This document shows, in pieces, positions 1 to 6,505 of a stretch of 64,000 bases of DNA. Made by a program: the position numbers and the translations under genes. The stretch lies in NCBI RefSeq assembly GCF_005117025.1, contig NZ_SWCO01000002.1, forward strand, positions 1 to 64,000, in the 5' to 3' direction. This DNA comes from Alteromonas portus (GTDB taxonomy: Bacteria; Pseudomonadota; Gammaproteobacteria; Enterobacterales; Alteromonadaceae). Position 1 is the stretch's first letter. Each line of letters opens with the position of its first letter. The notes under the pieces are model-generated. The model saw only the letters and a list, made by a program, of their open reading frames with translations. It searched no databases and was not told the origin of the DNA.

Positions 1-5
1 ATTCA

Positions 6-81
6 GTCCCCTTCGTCTAGAGGCCTAGGACACCGCCCTTTCACGGCGGTAACAGGGGTTCGAATCCCCTAGGGGACGCCA
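6..81 (+). tRNA. tRNA-Glu (TTC), copy 1
   Basis: A 76-base tRNA with an acceptor stem pairing GTCCCCT with AGGGGAC and an encoded CCA end. The anticodon loop reads CTTTCAC, giving anticodon TTC (Glu), and the T-loop is GGTTCGAATCC. It closely matches the E. coli tRNA-Glu I remember. It is the first of three identical copies spaced 227 bases apart; more copies could precede the window edge. Confidence 0.97.
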
Positions 82-459
82 TTTTATCGCGTCACAGTCG
101 ATTAAAACTGTGAAATAGGCTGGAGTTGACTATTCAACTTCTGACTGAAAGTTTCGGTAAGGATAAGTTCGGTTTACGCTGTTTTATTCTTACAGAAATT
201 TGGTGAAGTACATCTTCACTAGAAGATTTTCAGTCCCCTTCGTCTAGAGGCCTAGGACACCGCCCTTTCACGGCGGTAACAGGGGTTCGAATCCCCTAGG
301 GGACGCCATTTTATCGCGTCACAGTCGATTAAAACTGTGAAATAGGCTGGAGTTGACTATTCAACTTCTGACTGAAAGTTTCGGTAAGGATAAGTTCGGT
401 TTACGCTGTCTTACACTTACAGAAATTTAGTGAAGTACATCTTCACTAGAAGATTTTCA
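82..459 (+). repeat. Duplicated tRNA-Glu spacer (tandem 227-bp unit)
   Basis: The two spacers between the tRNAs differ at only a few positions (for example GTTTTATTCT versus GTCTTACACT near their 3' ends). This fits recent tandem duplication or gene conversion. No ORF or recognised RNA is seen in the spacer. Confidence 0.85.
233..308 (+). tRNA. tRNA-Glu (TTC), copy 2
   Basis: Identical in sequence to the copy at 6-81, including the encoded CCA. The spacer before it (82-232) is nearly identical to the following spacer (309-459), so the whole 227-base unit has been duplicated rather than the tRNA alone. Confidence 0.97.
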
Positions 460-535
460 GTCCCCTTCGTCTAGAGGCCTAGGACACCGCCCTTTCACGG
501 CGGTAACAGGGGTTCGAATCCCCTAGGGGACGCCA
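460..535 (+). tRNA. tRNA-Glu (TTC), copy 3
   Basis: Third identical tRNA-Glu copy, with encoded CCA. It is followed within a few bases by a strong terminator, so the three tRNAs are probably one transcript processed into separate tRNAs. Confidence 0.97.
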
Positions 536-540
536 TATCG

Positions 541-568
541 AAAAAACCAGCCATCCGGCTGGTTTTTT
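541..568 (+). terminator. Rho-independent terminator after the tRNA-Glu array
   Basis: A 12-base stem (AAAAAACCAGCC / GGCTGGTTTTTT) closes a 4-base ATCC loop and ends in a run of seven T. It lies 5 bases after the last tRNA. Confidence 0.92.
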
Positions 569-590
569 TGTTTCTAGCTTAAAGCACTGT

Positions 591-766
591 GGACAGTCAC
601 TCCTTCGTTTACATCTCCACTCAGCGCTCAGTGGACAGACACCCTTCTTGCTTTCGGTAACAGTGCTCAGTGGACAGACACTTCAATTAAACCTTTAAGT
701 AAGCAAATTCAAAGCATTAAAAAAAGCTTCTGTGAGTCTAAATTGTAGCCTGAGTTGGACAGGCAC
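591..766. repeat. Dispersed motif cluster (GGACAGACAC family)
   Basis: The gap 570-985 holds no supported gene. It contains GGACAGTCAC at 591-600, exact GGACAGACAC at 633-642 and 672-681, and the variant GGACAGGCAC at 757-766. The two exact copies share the longer context GCTCAGTGGACAGACAC, so they look like direct repeats of a larger unit. Confidence 0.85.
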
Positions 767-985
767 TCTTCTTACCTTCGGTAACACACTAACCTATTAA
801 GCCTTATTCCGTTTTTTGTCAGCATTAGCAATACTTCTTAGAGGCCCTTAACGCCATCAGATTAATGCTATTCTGGGGTTTGATGCGTAAAGAACTCATG
901 TCACAACTAATTAAGAATCTCCAATAGAATAGATACGAAAGCTTATTGACCTGATATGATCTCTCAAATAAAAAAGAGGTGTTAT

Positions 986-1891
986 ATGCAGAATTATTCA
1001 ATTGGAACTCCAGGTGAACCGTGGGGTGAAGAAGAAAAAGCCCAATGGAAAGCACAGCAGACTGTGAAAAGAAGTTATCAGGAAGAAGTACTTAATAAAC
1101 TTTTCAACATAATCCCTGAAGGTTTTGAATTAAAGCAGTACGGCGCGCTTCCTTACGATACAGCGCGTTACCCACTCTATGTTGTCGTACCCAAGAGTTT
1201 TGACGCTGAAAAGCCGTCTGCACTCGTTACGGGCGGAGTTCATGGCTACGAAACCAGTGGTGTGCAAGGAGCGCTTCAATTTATTGAAACAAAGCTGGTT
1301 AAGTACGCCGAGCAAGTAAATATAGTTGTCGTGCCATGTGTAAGTCCCTGGGGCTACGAAACCATAAATCGATGGAATCCGCTGGCGTTAGATCCAAATC
1401 GCTCATTTTACAGTGATTCTCCTGCACCAGAGTCTGCTCAGCTTATGCAATTAGTATCTGATTTAGCGTTATCTTTTACGCTTCATATTGATTTGCATGA
1501 AACGACAGATACCGACAATAGTGAGTTTAGACCAGCACTGGCTGCGCGGGATGGGGTGACCCATGATAACTGGAACATTCCAGATGGCTTCTATACAGTT
1601 GCTAATACTCTAAGCCCCCAAATAGAGTTTCAAAAAGCAGTTATTGAAGCCGTGAAAACAGTAACGCATATCGCGCCTGCCGATGAAAACGGAAAGATTA
1701 TCGGTGCAGATGTGGTGAGTGAAGGTGTAATTTGCTACGACAAGAAGGCGTTGTATCTTTGTGGAGGTATGACAGATGCTAAGTATGTCACAACTACAGA
1801 AGTCTATCCTGATAGTAATAACGCGACACCCGAAAACTGTAACGATGCTCAGGTGGCCGCAATTTGCGCTGCACTCGATTATTTCAAATAG
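986..1891 (+). CDS. M14-type zinc carboxypeptidase / succinylglutamate desuccinylase-like protein
   Basis: Predicted 301-residue zinc hydrolase. The HxxE zinc motif is H86-G-Y-E89, after a GG turn. W122-G and NRSF at 138-141 match the substrate-binding N-R pattern of M14/AstE-type enzymes, and H167/H171 in HIDLHE are candidate third-ligand residues. An upstream in-frame ATG at 956 exists, but the ATG at 986 has AGAGG 7 bases before it and was preferred. No signal peptide is visible, so it is probably cytoplasmic. The substrate cannot be told from sequence alone; amidohydrolase or acyl-amino-acid deacylase activity is possible. It stands alone, followed by a hairpin at 1926-1947. Confidence 0.8.
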   Translation: MQNYSIGTPGEPWGEEEKAQWKAQQTVKRSYQEEVLNKLFNIIPEGFELKQYGALPYDTARYPLYVVVPKSFDAEKPSALVTGGVHGYETSGVQGALQFIETKLVKYAEQVNIVVVPCVSPWGYETINRWNPLALDPNRSFYSDSPAPESAQLMQLVSDLALSFTLHIDLHETTDTDNSEFRPALAARDGVTHDNWNIPDGFYTVANTLSPQIEFQKAVIEAVKTVTHIAPADENGKIIGADVVSEGVICYDKKALYLCGGMTDAKYVTTTEVYPDSNNATPENCNDAQVAAICAALDYFK

Positions 1892-1925
1892 ACGCTTGAA
1901 CGTTTAGACGTCTAGATGTATATTT

Positions 1926-1950
1926 GAGCCTCTTTTTTAGGAGGCTCTTT
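1926..1950 (+). terminator. Probable terminator whose 3' arm carries the next gene's Shine-Dalgarno
   Basis: GAGCCTC (1926-1932) pairs with GAGGCTC (1941-1947) around an 8-base T-rich loop, followed by TTT. The 3' arm overlaps AGGAGG (1939-1944), which is 6 bases before the GTG at 1951. The same hairpin could therefore end the upstream transcript and hide the ribosome site of the small downstream gene. Confidence 0.55.
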
Positions 1951-2157
1951 GTGTTTACTTATTCTGCGGTTATTTACGACGGTAAAAAGCAAAATTTAGT
2001 GAGATATGACTGTGGGACAGACACTGAGTTTTCCTCATATCTTGAAGCGCGCTTTGGTTGTCACGTTTGTTTGTGGTCTAACAAAGAGCTGTCTGAAACT
2101 ACAATGTCGGCTATCTCGGCTTCGCAAGAACAAAGTAAAGAAAAGCGGTTTGGATAA
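1951..2157 (+). CDS. Small hypothetical protein (68 aa) upstream of a DUF1289 gene
   Basis: I do not recognise this protein. It uses a GTG start with an excellent AGGAGG site; a TTG at 1924 is also in frame but lacks such a site. It reads as a compact soluble protein with two cysteines in GCHVC and a polar C-terminus. It contains one exact copy of the dispersed motif (2015-2024), read as GTDT. It ends 12 bases before the DUF1289 gene and is probably co-transcribed. The ORF could be spurious, but the start signal and spacing favour a gene. Confidence 0.55.
   Translation: MFTYSAVIYDGKKQNLVRYDCGTDTEFSSYLEARFGCHVCLWSNKELSETTMSAISASQEQSKEKRFG
2015..2024. repeat. Intragenic dispersed motif
   Basis: Exact GGACAGACAC inside the small ORF at 1951-2157; read in frame as G-T-D-T. 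Confidence 0.8.
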
Positions 2158-2169
2158 AACAAAAGCTTT

Positions 2170-2358
2170 ATGAACTTAATATCTCCATGTGTTGCCACGT
2201 GCAAATTGACCGAAGAAGACATTTGCATTGGGTGTAAACGTACGATTGAAGAAATTATAAATTGGCGGACATACACAGATAATCAAAAAAAGGCAGTATT
2301 GGTTCGCCTTGAAAATTTAGAAAAGGAAGCCGCTAGCCAGTCACAGCTTCGTAAATAG
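2170..2358 (+). CDS. DUF1289 family cysteine-rich small protein
   Basis: A 62-residue protein with the DUF1289 pattern SPCVATC...ICIGCKRTxxEI..W. Four cysteines (two CxxxC/CxxC-like pairs) suggest a small metal-binding or Fe-S-like fold, but no biochemical function is established for the family as far as I know. The start is ATG with no strong Shine-Dalgarno, consistent with translational coupling to the ORF 12 bases upstream. The C-terminus is helical and charged. Confidence 0.85.
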   Translation: MNLISPCVATCKLTEEDICIGCKRTIEEIINWRTYTDNQKKAVLVRLENLEKEAASQSQLRK

Positions 2359-2395
2359 GCTAAATGCGGATTTCTACCAAAATTTCTCTATAAAC

Positions 2396-2482
2396 GGACA
2401 GACACACAAGCTTTCTCCATTCGTACAAAATTAGAAGCCAGCATCATTCTCACATTAATTAAAGTGTTCAGCGGACAGACAC
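2396..2482. repeat. Dispersed motif pair between DUF1289 gene and dusC
   Basis: Exact GGACAGACAC at 2396-2405 and 2473-2482 in the 273-base gap, with a decayed copy (AATAGACAGCCACA) near 2521. Both exact copies have the same orientation. Nothing else is recognised in the gap apart from presumed dusC promoter sequence. Confidence 0.8.
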
Positions 2483-2631
2483 TTACTAAATTTAAACCGC
2501 TGCAATTTAAAACCACCTTAAATAGACAGCCACAGAAGTTGAAAAACTAAGTATCAAATCCTGGCTGATATAAGTGCTTTTTGCTAAACTCCCGCGCCGA
2601 TTTTGTGTTCTATTAAACTGAGATTTTTGCA

Positions 2632-3570
2632 ATGAAAGTAATGCTTGCCCCTATGGAGGGCGTTGTCGACCACTTAATGAGAGATATGCTCACTCGCGTG
2701 GGTGGTTTCGATCAGTGCGTTACTGAATTTGTAAGAGTGGTCGATCAAAAGTTACCAAAGAAAACGTTTTTTAGACTTTGCCCTGAGCTTCACAATGGCG
2801 GCAAAACTCCGTCAGGAGTGCCTGTCCGAGTTCAATTATTAGGGCAACATCCACAGTGGCTTGCAGAGAATGCACAAACAGCGATAGAGCTGGGTTCTCC
2901 TGGTGTTGACCTAAATTTTGGTTGCCCTGCTAAAACAGTTAATAAGAGTAAGGGCGGGGCGGTGTTGTTGAAAGAGACCCAAACCCTTTACGACATTGTG
3001 AAAGCTGTAAGGGACGCTGTTCCAGCAGAAATTCCAGTTTCAGCCAAAATCAGACTAGGTTTTGAAGACAAGTCTTTAGCTATCGAGAATGCTATAGCTA
3101 TCACTGAAGCGGGCGCATCTGAGCTTGTTGTTCATGCGCGGACCAAAACGGAGGGATATAAACCACCGGCTTATTGGGACTGGATAGCGAAGATAAAGCA
3201 ACACACCGATATTCCACTTGTTGCAAATGGTGAAATTTGGAACGCTGAAGACGCTAAGCGTTGTCAGAGCCAATCAGAGTGTACCAACCTGATGATAGGA
3301 AGAGGTGCATTGGCAATGCCTAATCTGGCGCTGAGTATTAAAGAGGGCGTAGCACCTATGCCATGGTCTGAACTTGCTGCGTTGCTAATTCAGTACTCTG
3401 GTTATGAAATTTTTGGTGACAAGGGCAAATATTACCCCAATCGAATTAAGCAATGGTGCGGCTATCTGAAAAGACAATACCCTGAAGCAGAAGTTCTGTT
3501 CAACGACATAAGGCGCCTTACAAAATCTCAGGACATTGTTGATGTACTTGCACGCCAAGCCGATATTTAG
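2632..3570 (+). CDS. dusC: tRNA-dihydrouridine(16) synthase DusC
   Basis: 312-residue FMN enzyme that reduces uridine to dihydrouridine in the tRNA D-loop. The N-terminus MLAPMEGVVD is the Dus FMN-binding start, and LNFGCPAKTVN contains the catalytic cysteine C98. VHARTKTEGY and VANGEIW follow in the TIM-barrel order expected for the family. The C-terminal part (NRIKQWCGYLKRQYPEA) resembles the DusC subgroup, which targets U16. Length is normal. It ends 29 bases before the convergent transposase gene. Confidence 0.93.
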   Translation: MKVMLAPMEGVVDHLMRDMLTRVGGFDQCVTEFVRVVDQKLPKKTFFRLCPELHNGGKTPSGVPVRVQLLGQHPQWLAENAQTAIELGSPGVDLNFGCPAKTVNKSKGGAVLLKETQTLYDIVKAVRDAVPAEIPVSAKIRLGFEDKSLAIENAIAITEAGASELVVHARTKTEGYKPPAYWDWIAKIKQHTDIPLVANGEIWNAEDAKRCQSQSECTNLMIGRGALAMPNLALSIKEGVAPMPWSELAALLIQYSGYEIFGDKGKYYPNRIKQWCGYLKRQYPEAEVLFNDIRRLTKSQDIVDVLARQADI

Positions 3571-3599
3571 CAAAGTGCTTTTGCAATGGAGTTAGAGGT

Positions 3600-4574
3600 T
3601 CACGACAGATACCTTTGAGCATTTGCAACGTTTGGACGACATGTTCTTTCGCAGCATCTGGCGAAATTCTCCATCATCTCTGGACAACCGACTGGCCCAG
3701 TAAAAAGTGTTTCAAAATTACTGGTTACTAGCTGCCAGTTCTCTTTTGTCATTCCAAGCTTACTTAGCAAGCGGTTAGGAAGCTTTGGGACTTTGCAGGT
3801 ATCGTTATTATTCTCCGCATTCATCGTATCAGTAATAAGCTGTAAATAGTCGGTAAATGCGAAGGGCAACGGCACGGTGTTCTTGTAGTGACTATCGCTA
3901 AAAGGCATCAAAAACTTAGGCGTTTTATTCGAGCGCTTGGCATTCAACCGATATTGGATACTAGTATGGTGAGAGTTGCTTAGCGTTGTCGCTATTTTTG
4001 CTCGAATGGGATTTAAATCGACGTAAGCCATTACACTGGCCAGTGCTTTCTCATCGAGTATAGCTTGTGACTTGAACCTTCTTTCCCAGAAATAGCCTTT
4101 ACATTCATCTTCCTTGTTTGCTCTTCGAGCAATGTATTCATTGAGCATACGCATAAACCAGCTAATGCTTTGAAGTCGCTCTCGATATATAACAGATAGT
4201 GATTTTAATTCTGCTAGCTCATCTAACGTTACAGAATCAAAGTTTTCTAAATATCGCTGCACTACGGGCGGGCATTTATAGAACATCCTCCACCGAAGCA
4301 AGACCTCATCCATCGTCCAGCCTTCAGCTCTGCCTTTTGCTATATGCAATACCACATGAATGTGATTGTGCATAACAGCGTATGCGCACAAGTCGATGGC
4401 AAAAGCCTGCGATAGCTTATGGAGCCTATCTTGAATCCACTTCCTTCTATGCTCGTAGTTAATACCAGTGCGAGCATCGCGACCACAGAGGTAAGATTGT
4501 CTCACGCAGCGAGAAATACAGTGGTAATAAGGCGTGACATCGGTGTTTATCTGTTTGTAACGAGGTAAAGGCAT
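3600..4574 (-). CDS. IS200-like / REP-associated (RAYT-type) Y1 transposase
   Basis: 324-residue protein of the Y1 HUH single-strand transposase superfamily. HNHIH (69-73) supplies the HUH motif, following YAVM. NEYIARR (Y147) and MAYVDLNPIRA (Y184) match conserved RAYT blocks; either tyrosine might be catalytic, with Y147 the better candidate. The C-terminus is cysteine-rich (RCCERTC). It is a stand-alone gene with no IS terminal repeats that I can see, as expected for RAYTs, which are domesticated relatives of IS200/IS605 associated with REP-type repeats. Four copies of the dispersed GGACAGACAC motif, one pair as a perfect hairpin, lie just upstream (4707-4880). It appears intact. Confidence 0.85.
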   Translation of the reverse strand: MPLPRYKQINTDVTPYYHCISRCVRQSYLCGRDARTGINYEHRRKWIQDRLHKLSQAFAIDLCAYAVMHNHIHVVLHIAKGRAEGWTMDEVLLRWRMFYKCPPVVQRYLENFDSVTLDELAELKSLSVIYRERLQSISWFMRMLNEYIARRANKEDECKGYFWERRFKSQAILDEKALASVMAYVDLNPIRAKIATTLSNSHHTSIQYRLNAKRSNKTPKFLMPFSDSHYKNTVPLPFAFTDYLQLITDTMNAENNNDTCKVPKLPNRLLSKLGMTKENWQLVTSNFETLFTGPVGCPEMMENFARCCERTCRPNVANAQRYLS

Positions 4575-4706
4575 GTCCGTATCCCATAGTTATTTATTAG
4601 CATTATGAGATTTACGACGTCAATTTTAAGTGGTCTTTGGGACAGTTTTAGGGACGGTTATTTTTCATGAGTGCTCTTTCGATCAAATCTCAGAACTGGC
4701 AATCGT

Positions 4707-4880
4707 GGACAGACACTCGAATTTCATAACGGATAGACGTCAATCGTTAAGTCAATTTGACCCAAAATAGAAAGGACAGACACCCTTATTCACCGGGTGT
4801 CTGTCCTTTCTAATTTCCTTATTGCAAAAACGCCTCTACTAGCTAGAGGACTAAGCAAAAGTACCAACGAGTGTCTGTCC
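4707..4880. repeat. Dispersed motif cluster upstream of the RAYT gene
   Basis: The gap 4575-4905 contains exact motif copies at 4707-4716, 4774-4783, 4797-4806 and 4871-4880, and degenerate relatives near 4640 (GGGACAGTTTTAGGGACGG). The copies at 4774 and 4797 are head to head. No other gene is seen in this gap. Confidence 0.88.
4771..4809. repeat. Perfect 15-bp inverted repeat made of two motif copies
   Basis: AAAGGACAGACACCC (4771-4785) and GGGTGTCTGTCCTTT (4795-4809) are exact reverse complements around a 9-base loop. It could act as a terminator-like hairpin, but no T-run follows on either side beyond the arm itself. Confidence 0.9.
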
Positions 4881-4905
4881 CTAACAATTTAATTCAAAGG
4901 GCAAA

Positions 4906-5088
4906 TTATACAAACACGTCGACCCTAGAGCCCACACGTCCATAGTTATTGCTTGAGGTCTGTTGTGTGCTCTGGGGCTGAGTCTCGCGACTTTCTTGCA
5001 CATTACGCGGCTCAACCTGCTGAGTAGGTCGCTGTGGCGACTCTAAAACTGTGGAAACGGGTGACGAATTAACAGCGGAAACGTCCAT
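4906..5088 (-). CDS. Small hypothetical protein (60 aa), Gln/Ser/Pro-rich
   Basis: Not recognised. The start chosen is the ATG at 5088, with GAGG 7 bases before it; a TTG at 5094 is also in frame. The protein has no membrane segment. Its middle is low complexity (rich in Q, S, P, T, with many RETQPQSTQQ-type residues) and it ends in a compact GRVGSRVDVFV tail that might be conserved. It lies downstream of tesA on the same strand, separated by 45 bases. It could be a non-coding stretch, but the ribosome site is good. Confidence 0.5.
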   Translation of the reverse strand: MDVSAVNSSPVSTVLESPQRPTQQVEPRNVQESRETQPQSTQQTSSNNYGRVGSRVDVFV

Positions 5089-5133
5089 AAACAAACCTCG
5101 TATTTAAAAAACCACTCAATAAGATTAGCACAA

Positions 5134-5790
5134 TTATTGAGCGCTAAGAATTAAACTTCTTAAGTGTCTGTCCATAAAACTAGCGATCAAAGGCTGTGCC
5201 TCAGCATTTGGATGAATACCATCGTTTTGCATTAAGTCCTTATTTAGCGCTATCTCTTCAAGAAAAAAGGGGATTTTTTGCACGTCCTGAGCTTCCGCTA
5301 CTTTATTGAAGTTTTGAGTAAACATCTGTGTGTAGCGTTTGCCGTAATTAGAAGGAATTTGCATTTCTTGCAGAAAAACTACGGCGTTACTTTCCTTTGC
5401 AACACTGACGAGAGAATCTAAATTATCCCGAATCTTACCGATATTATGGCCCTGAAGGCCGTCATTACCGCCCAGTTCAATCAATACATGGGTAGGGTTG
5501 TGTTGCTCTAGTAAACGGGGAAATCGCGCTAAACCACCGTCAGTGGTCTCTCCGCTTACCGCAGCATTTACAATATCAATCGGAATGTTGTCGTCTTGCC
5601 ACATCTTTTGTAACAAACTGACCCAACCCTCATGTTGCTGTAATCCATAAGCCGCGGATAAACTGTCACCTAAGATAAGTAAAACCGCATTTTCGCTTGT
5701 GTCGCTCTGCTCAGCTTGATCTGATAGCGCTTGAAAGGGTATTAAAAGAATAAGTAAAAAAGCGAACAAATAACGAAATTTAACAAACAC
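5134..5790 (-). CDS. tesA: Arylesterase / acyl-CoA thioesterase I (SGNH hydrolase) TesA
   Basis: Periplasmic SGNH/GDSL esterase that hydrolyses acyl thioesters and esters. From the GTG at 5790 the protein has 218 residues: signal peptide about 1-23 (FAFLLILLIPFQALS), block I GDSLS with nucleophile S43, GGNDG block III, and DGIHPN carrying the catalytic Asp and His. The GTG has AAGAGG 9 bases upstream; the longer ORF reading to 5913 would overlap ybbA and bury the signal peptide. It is divergent from ybbA-ybbP, the same arrangement as in E. coli. An exact dispersed motif near the 3' end encodes DRHL (residues near 206-209). Confidence 0.92.
   Translation of the reverse strand: MFVKFRYLFAFLLILLIPFQALSDQAEQSDTSENAVLLILGDSLSAAYGLQQHEGWVSLLQKMWQDDNIPIDIVNAAVSGETTDGGLARFPRLLEQHNPTHVLIELGGNDGLQGHNIGKIRDNLDSLVSVAKESNAVVFLQEMQIPSNYGKRYTQMFTQNFNKVAEAQDVQKIPFFLEEIALNKDLMQNDGIHPNAEAQPLIASFMDRHLRSLILSAQ
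5164..5173. repeat. Intragenic dispersed motif in tesA
   Basis: Exact GTGTCTGTCC on the + strand, near the 3' end of tesA; read as M-D-R-H-L in the protein. Confidence 0.85.
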
Positions 5791-5806
5791 GAATTGATGA
5801 CCTCTT

Positions 5807-6505
5807 ATGATAAAAGCTAATGCTGTAACCAAAGTAGTGGATACGAGTGAAGGTTCACTGCAGATCCTTCGTCCTATTTCTTTTGAAGTCAAGTCTGGTG
5901 AGTCCGTTGCCATTATTGGCGCGTCAGGCTCGGGTAAGTCAACCCTTTTGGGCTTGTTGGCAGGGCTTGACCAAGTTACAGAAGGGGAGATTTTCTTAGA
6001 CGGTGAAGCACTTCACAGCATGAATGAAGAAGAGCGCGCGATTTTAAGAGGAAATAAAGTAGGCTTTATTTTTCAGAGCTTTATGTTAGTTCAAAGCTTA
6101 ACAGCCTTGGAAAATGTGATGCTACCGGCAGAAATTGCAGGGCTTGATAACCCGAAGGCACTAGCTTTGGATATTCTAGAGCAAGTCGGTTTGAAACATC
6201 GCGCACATCACTTCCCTAATCAGTTGTCGGGGGGCGAGCAGCAGCGCGTTGCCATAGCGCGAGCATTTATTACCTCTCCCAAAATTCTTTTCGCCGATGA
6301 GCCTACCGGCAACCTAGATGCAAAAAATAGTGAAAAAATTGAAGCACTGTTGTTCGAGATGAATAGAGAAAAAGGCACAACTCTCGTACTCGTAACTCAT
6401 GATAACGAGCTTGCGGAACATTGTGACAGGCAACTCACTATGAATGCTGGAAAACTCATTGAAACAACCGGCGCAAACACAATGAATAAAAAAGAGGCGG
6501 TTTAG
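5807..6505 (+). CDS. ybbA: ABC transporter ATP-binding protein YbbA
   Basis: 232-residue ATPase of the LolD/MacB-like family that pairs with an FtsX-type permease. Walker A is GASGSGKST (38-46), the signature is LSGGEQQRVAIARA, Walker B is ILFADEPTGNLD, and the switch His is in LVTHD. It directly abuts the permease gene (stop TAG then ATG). The divergent tesA starts only 16 bases away, so the two promoters must overlap each other's 5' regions. The exact substrate is not established; a role in lipid or lipoprotein handling is suggested by the family and by the tesA neighbour. Confidence 0.92.
   Translation: MIKANAVTKVVDTSEGSLQILRPISFEVKSGESVAIIGASGSGKSTLLGLLAGLDQVTEGEIFLDGEALHSMNEEERAILRGNKVGFIFQSFMLVQSLTALENVMLPAEIAGLDNPKALALDILEQVGLKHRAHHFPNQLSGGEQQRVAIARAFITSPKILFADEPTGNLDAKNSEKIEALLFEMNREKGTTLVLVTHDNELAEHCDRQLTMNAGKLIETTGANTMNKKEAV

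Noticed and set aside
825-1055. Minus-strand ORF overlapping the peptidase start
   Set aside because: No family resemblance, no ribosome site, and it overlaps a well-supported gene.
2818-2827. GTGCCTGTCC in dusC as a motif copy
   Set aside because: It encodes PVRV within the conserved VPVRVQ of Dus enzymes, so coincidence is more likely.
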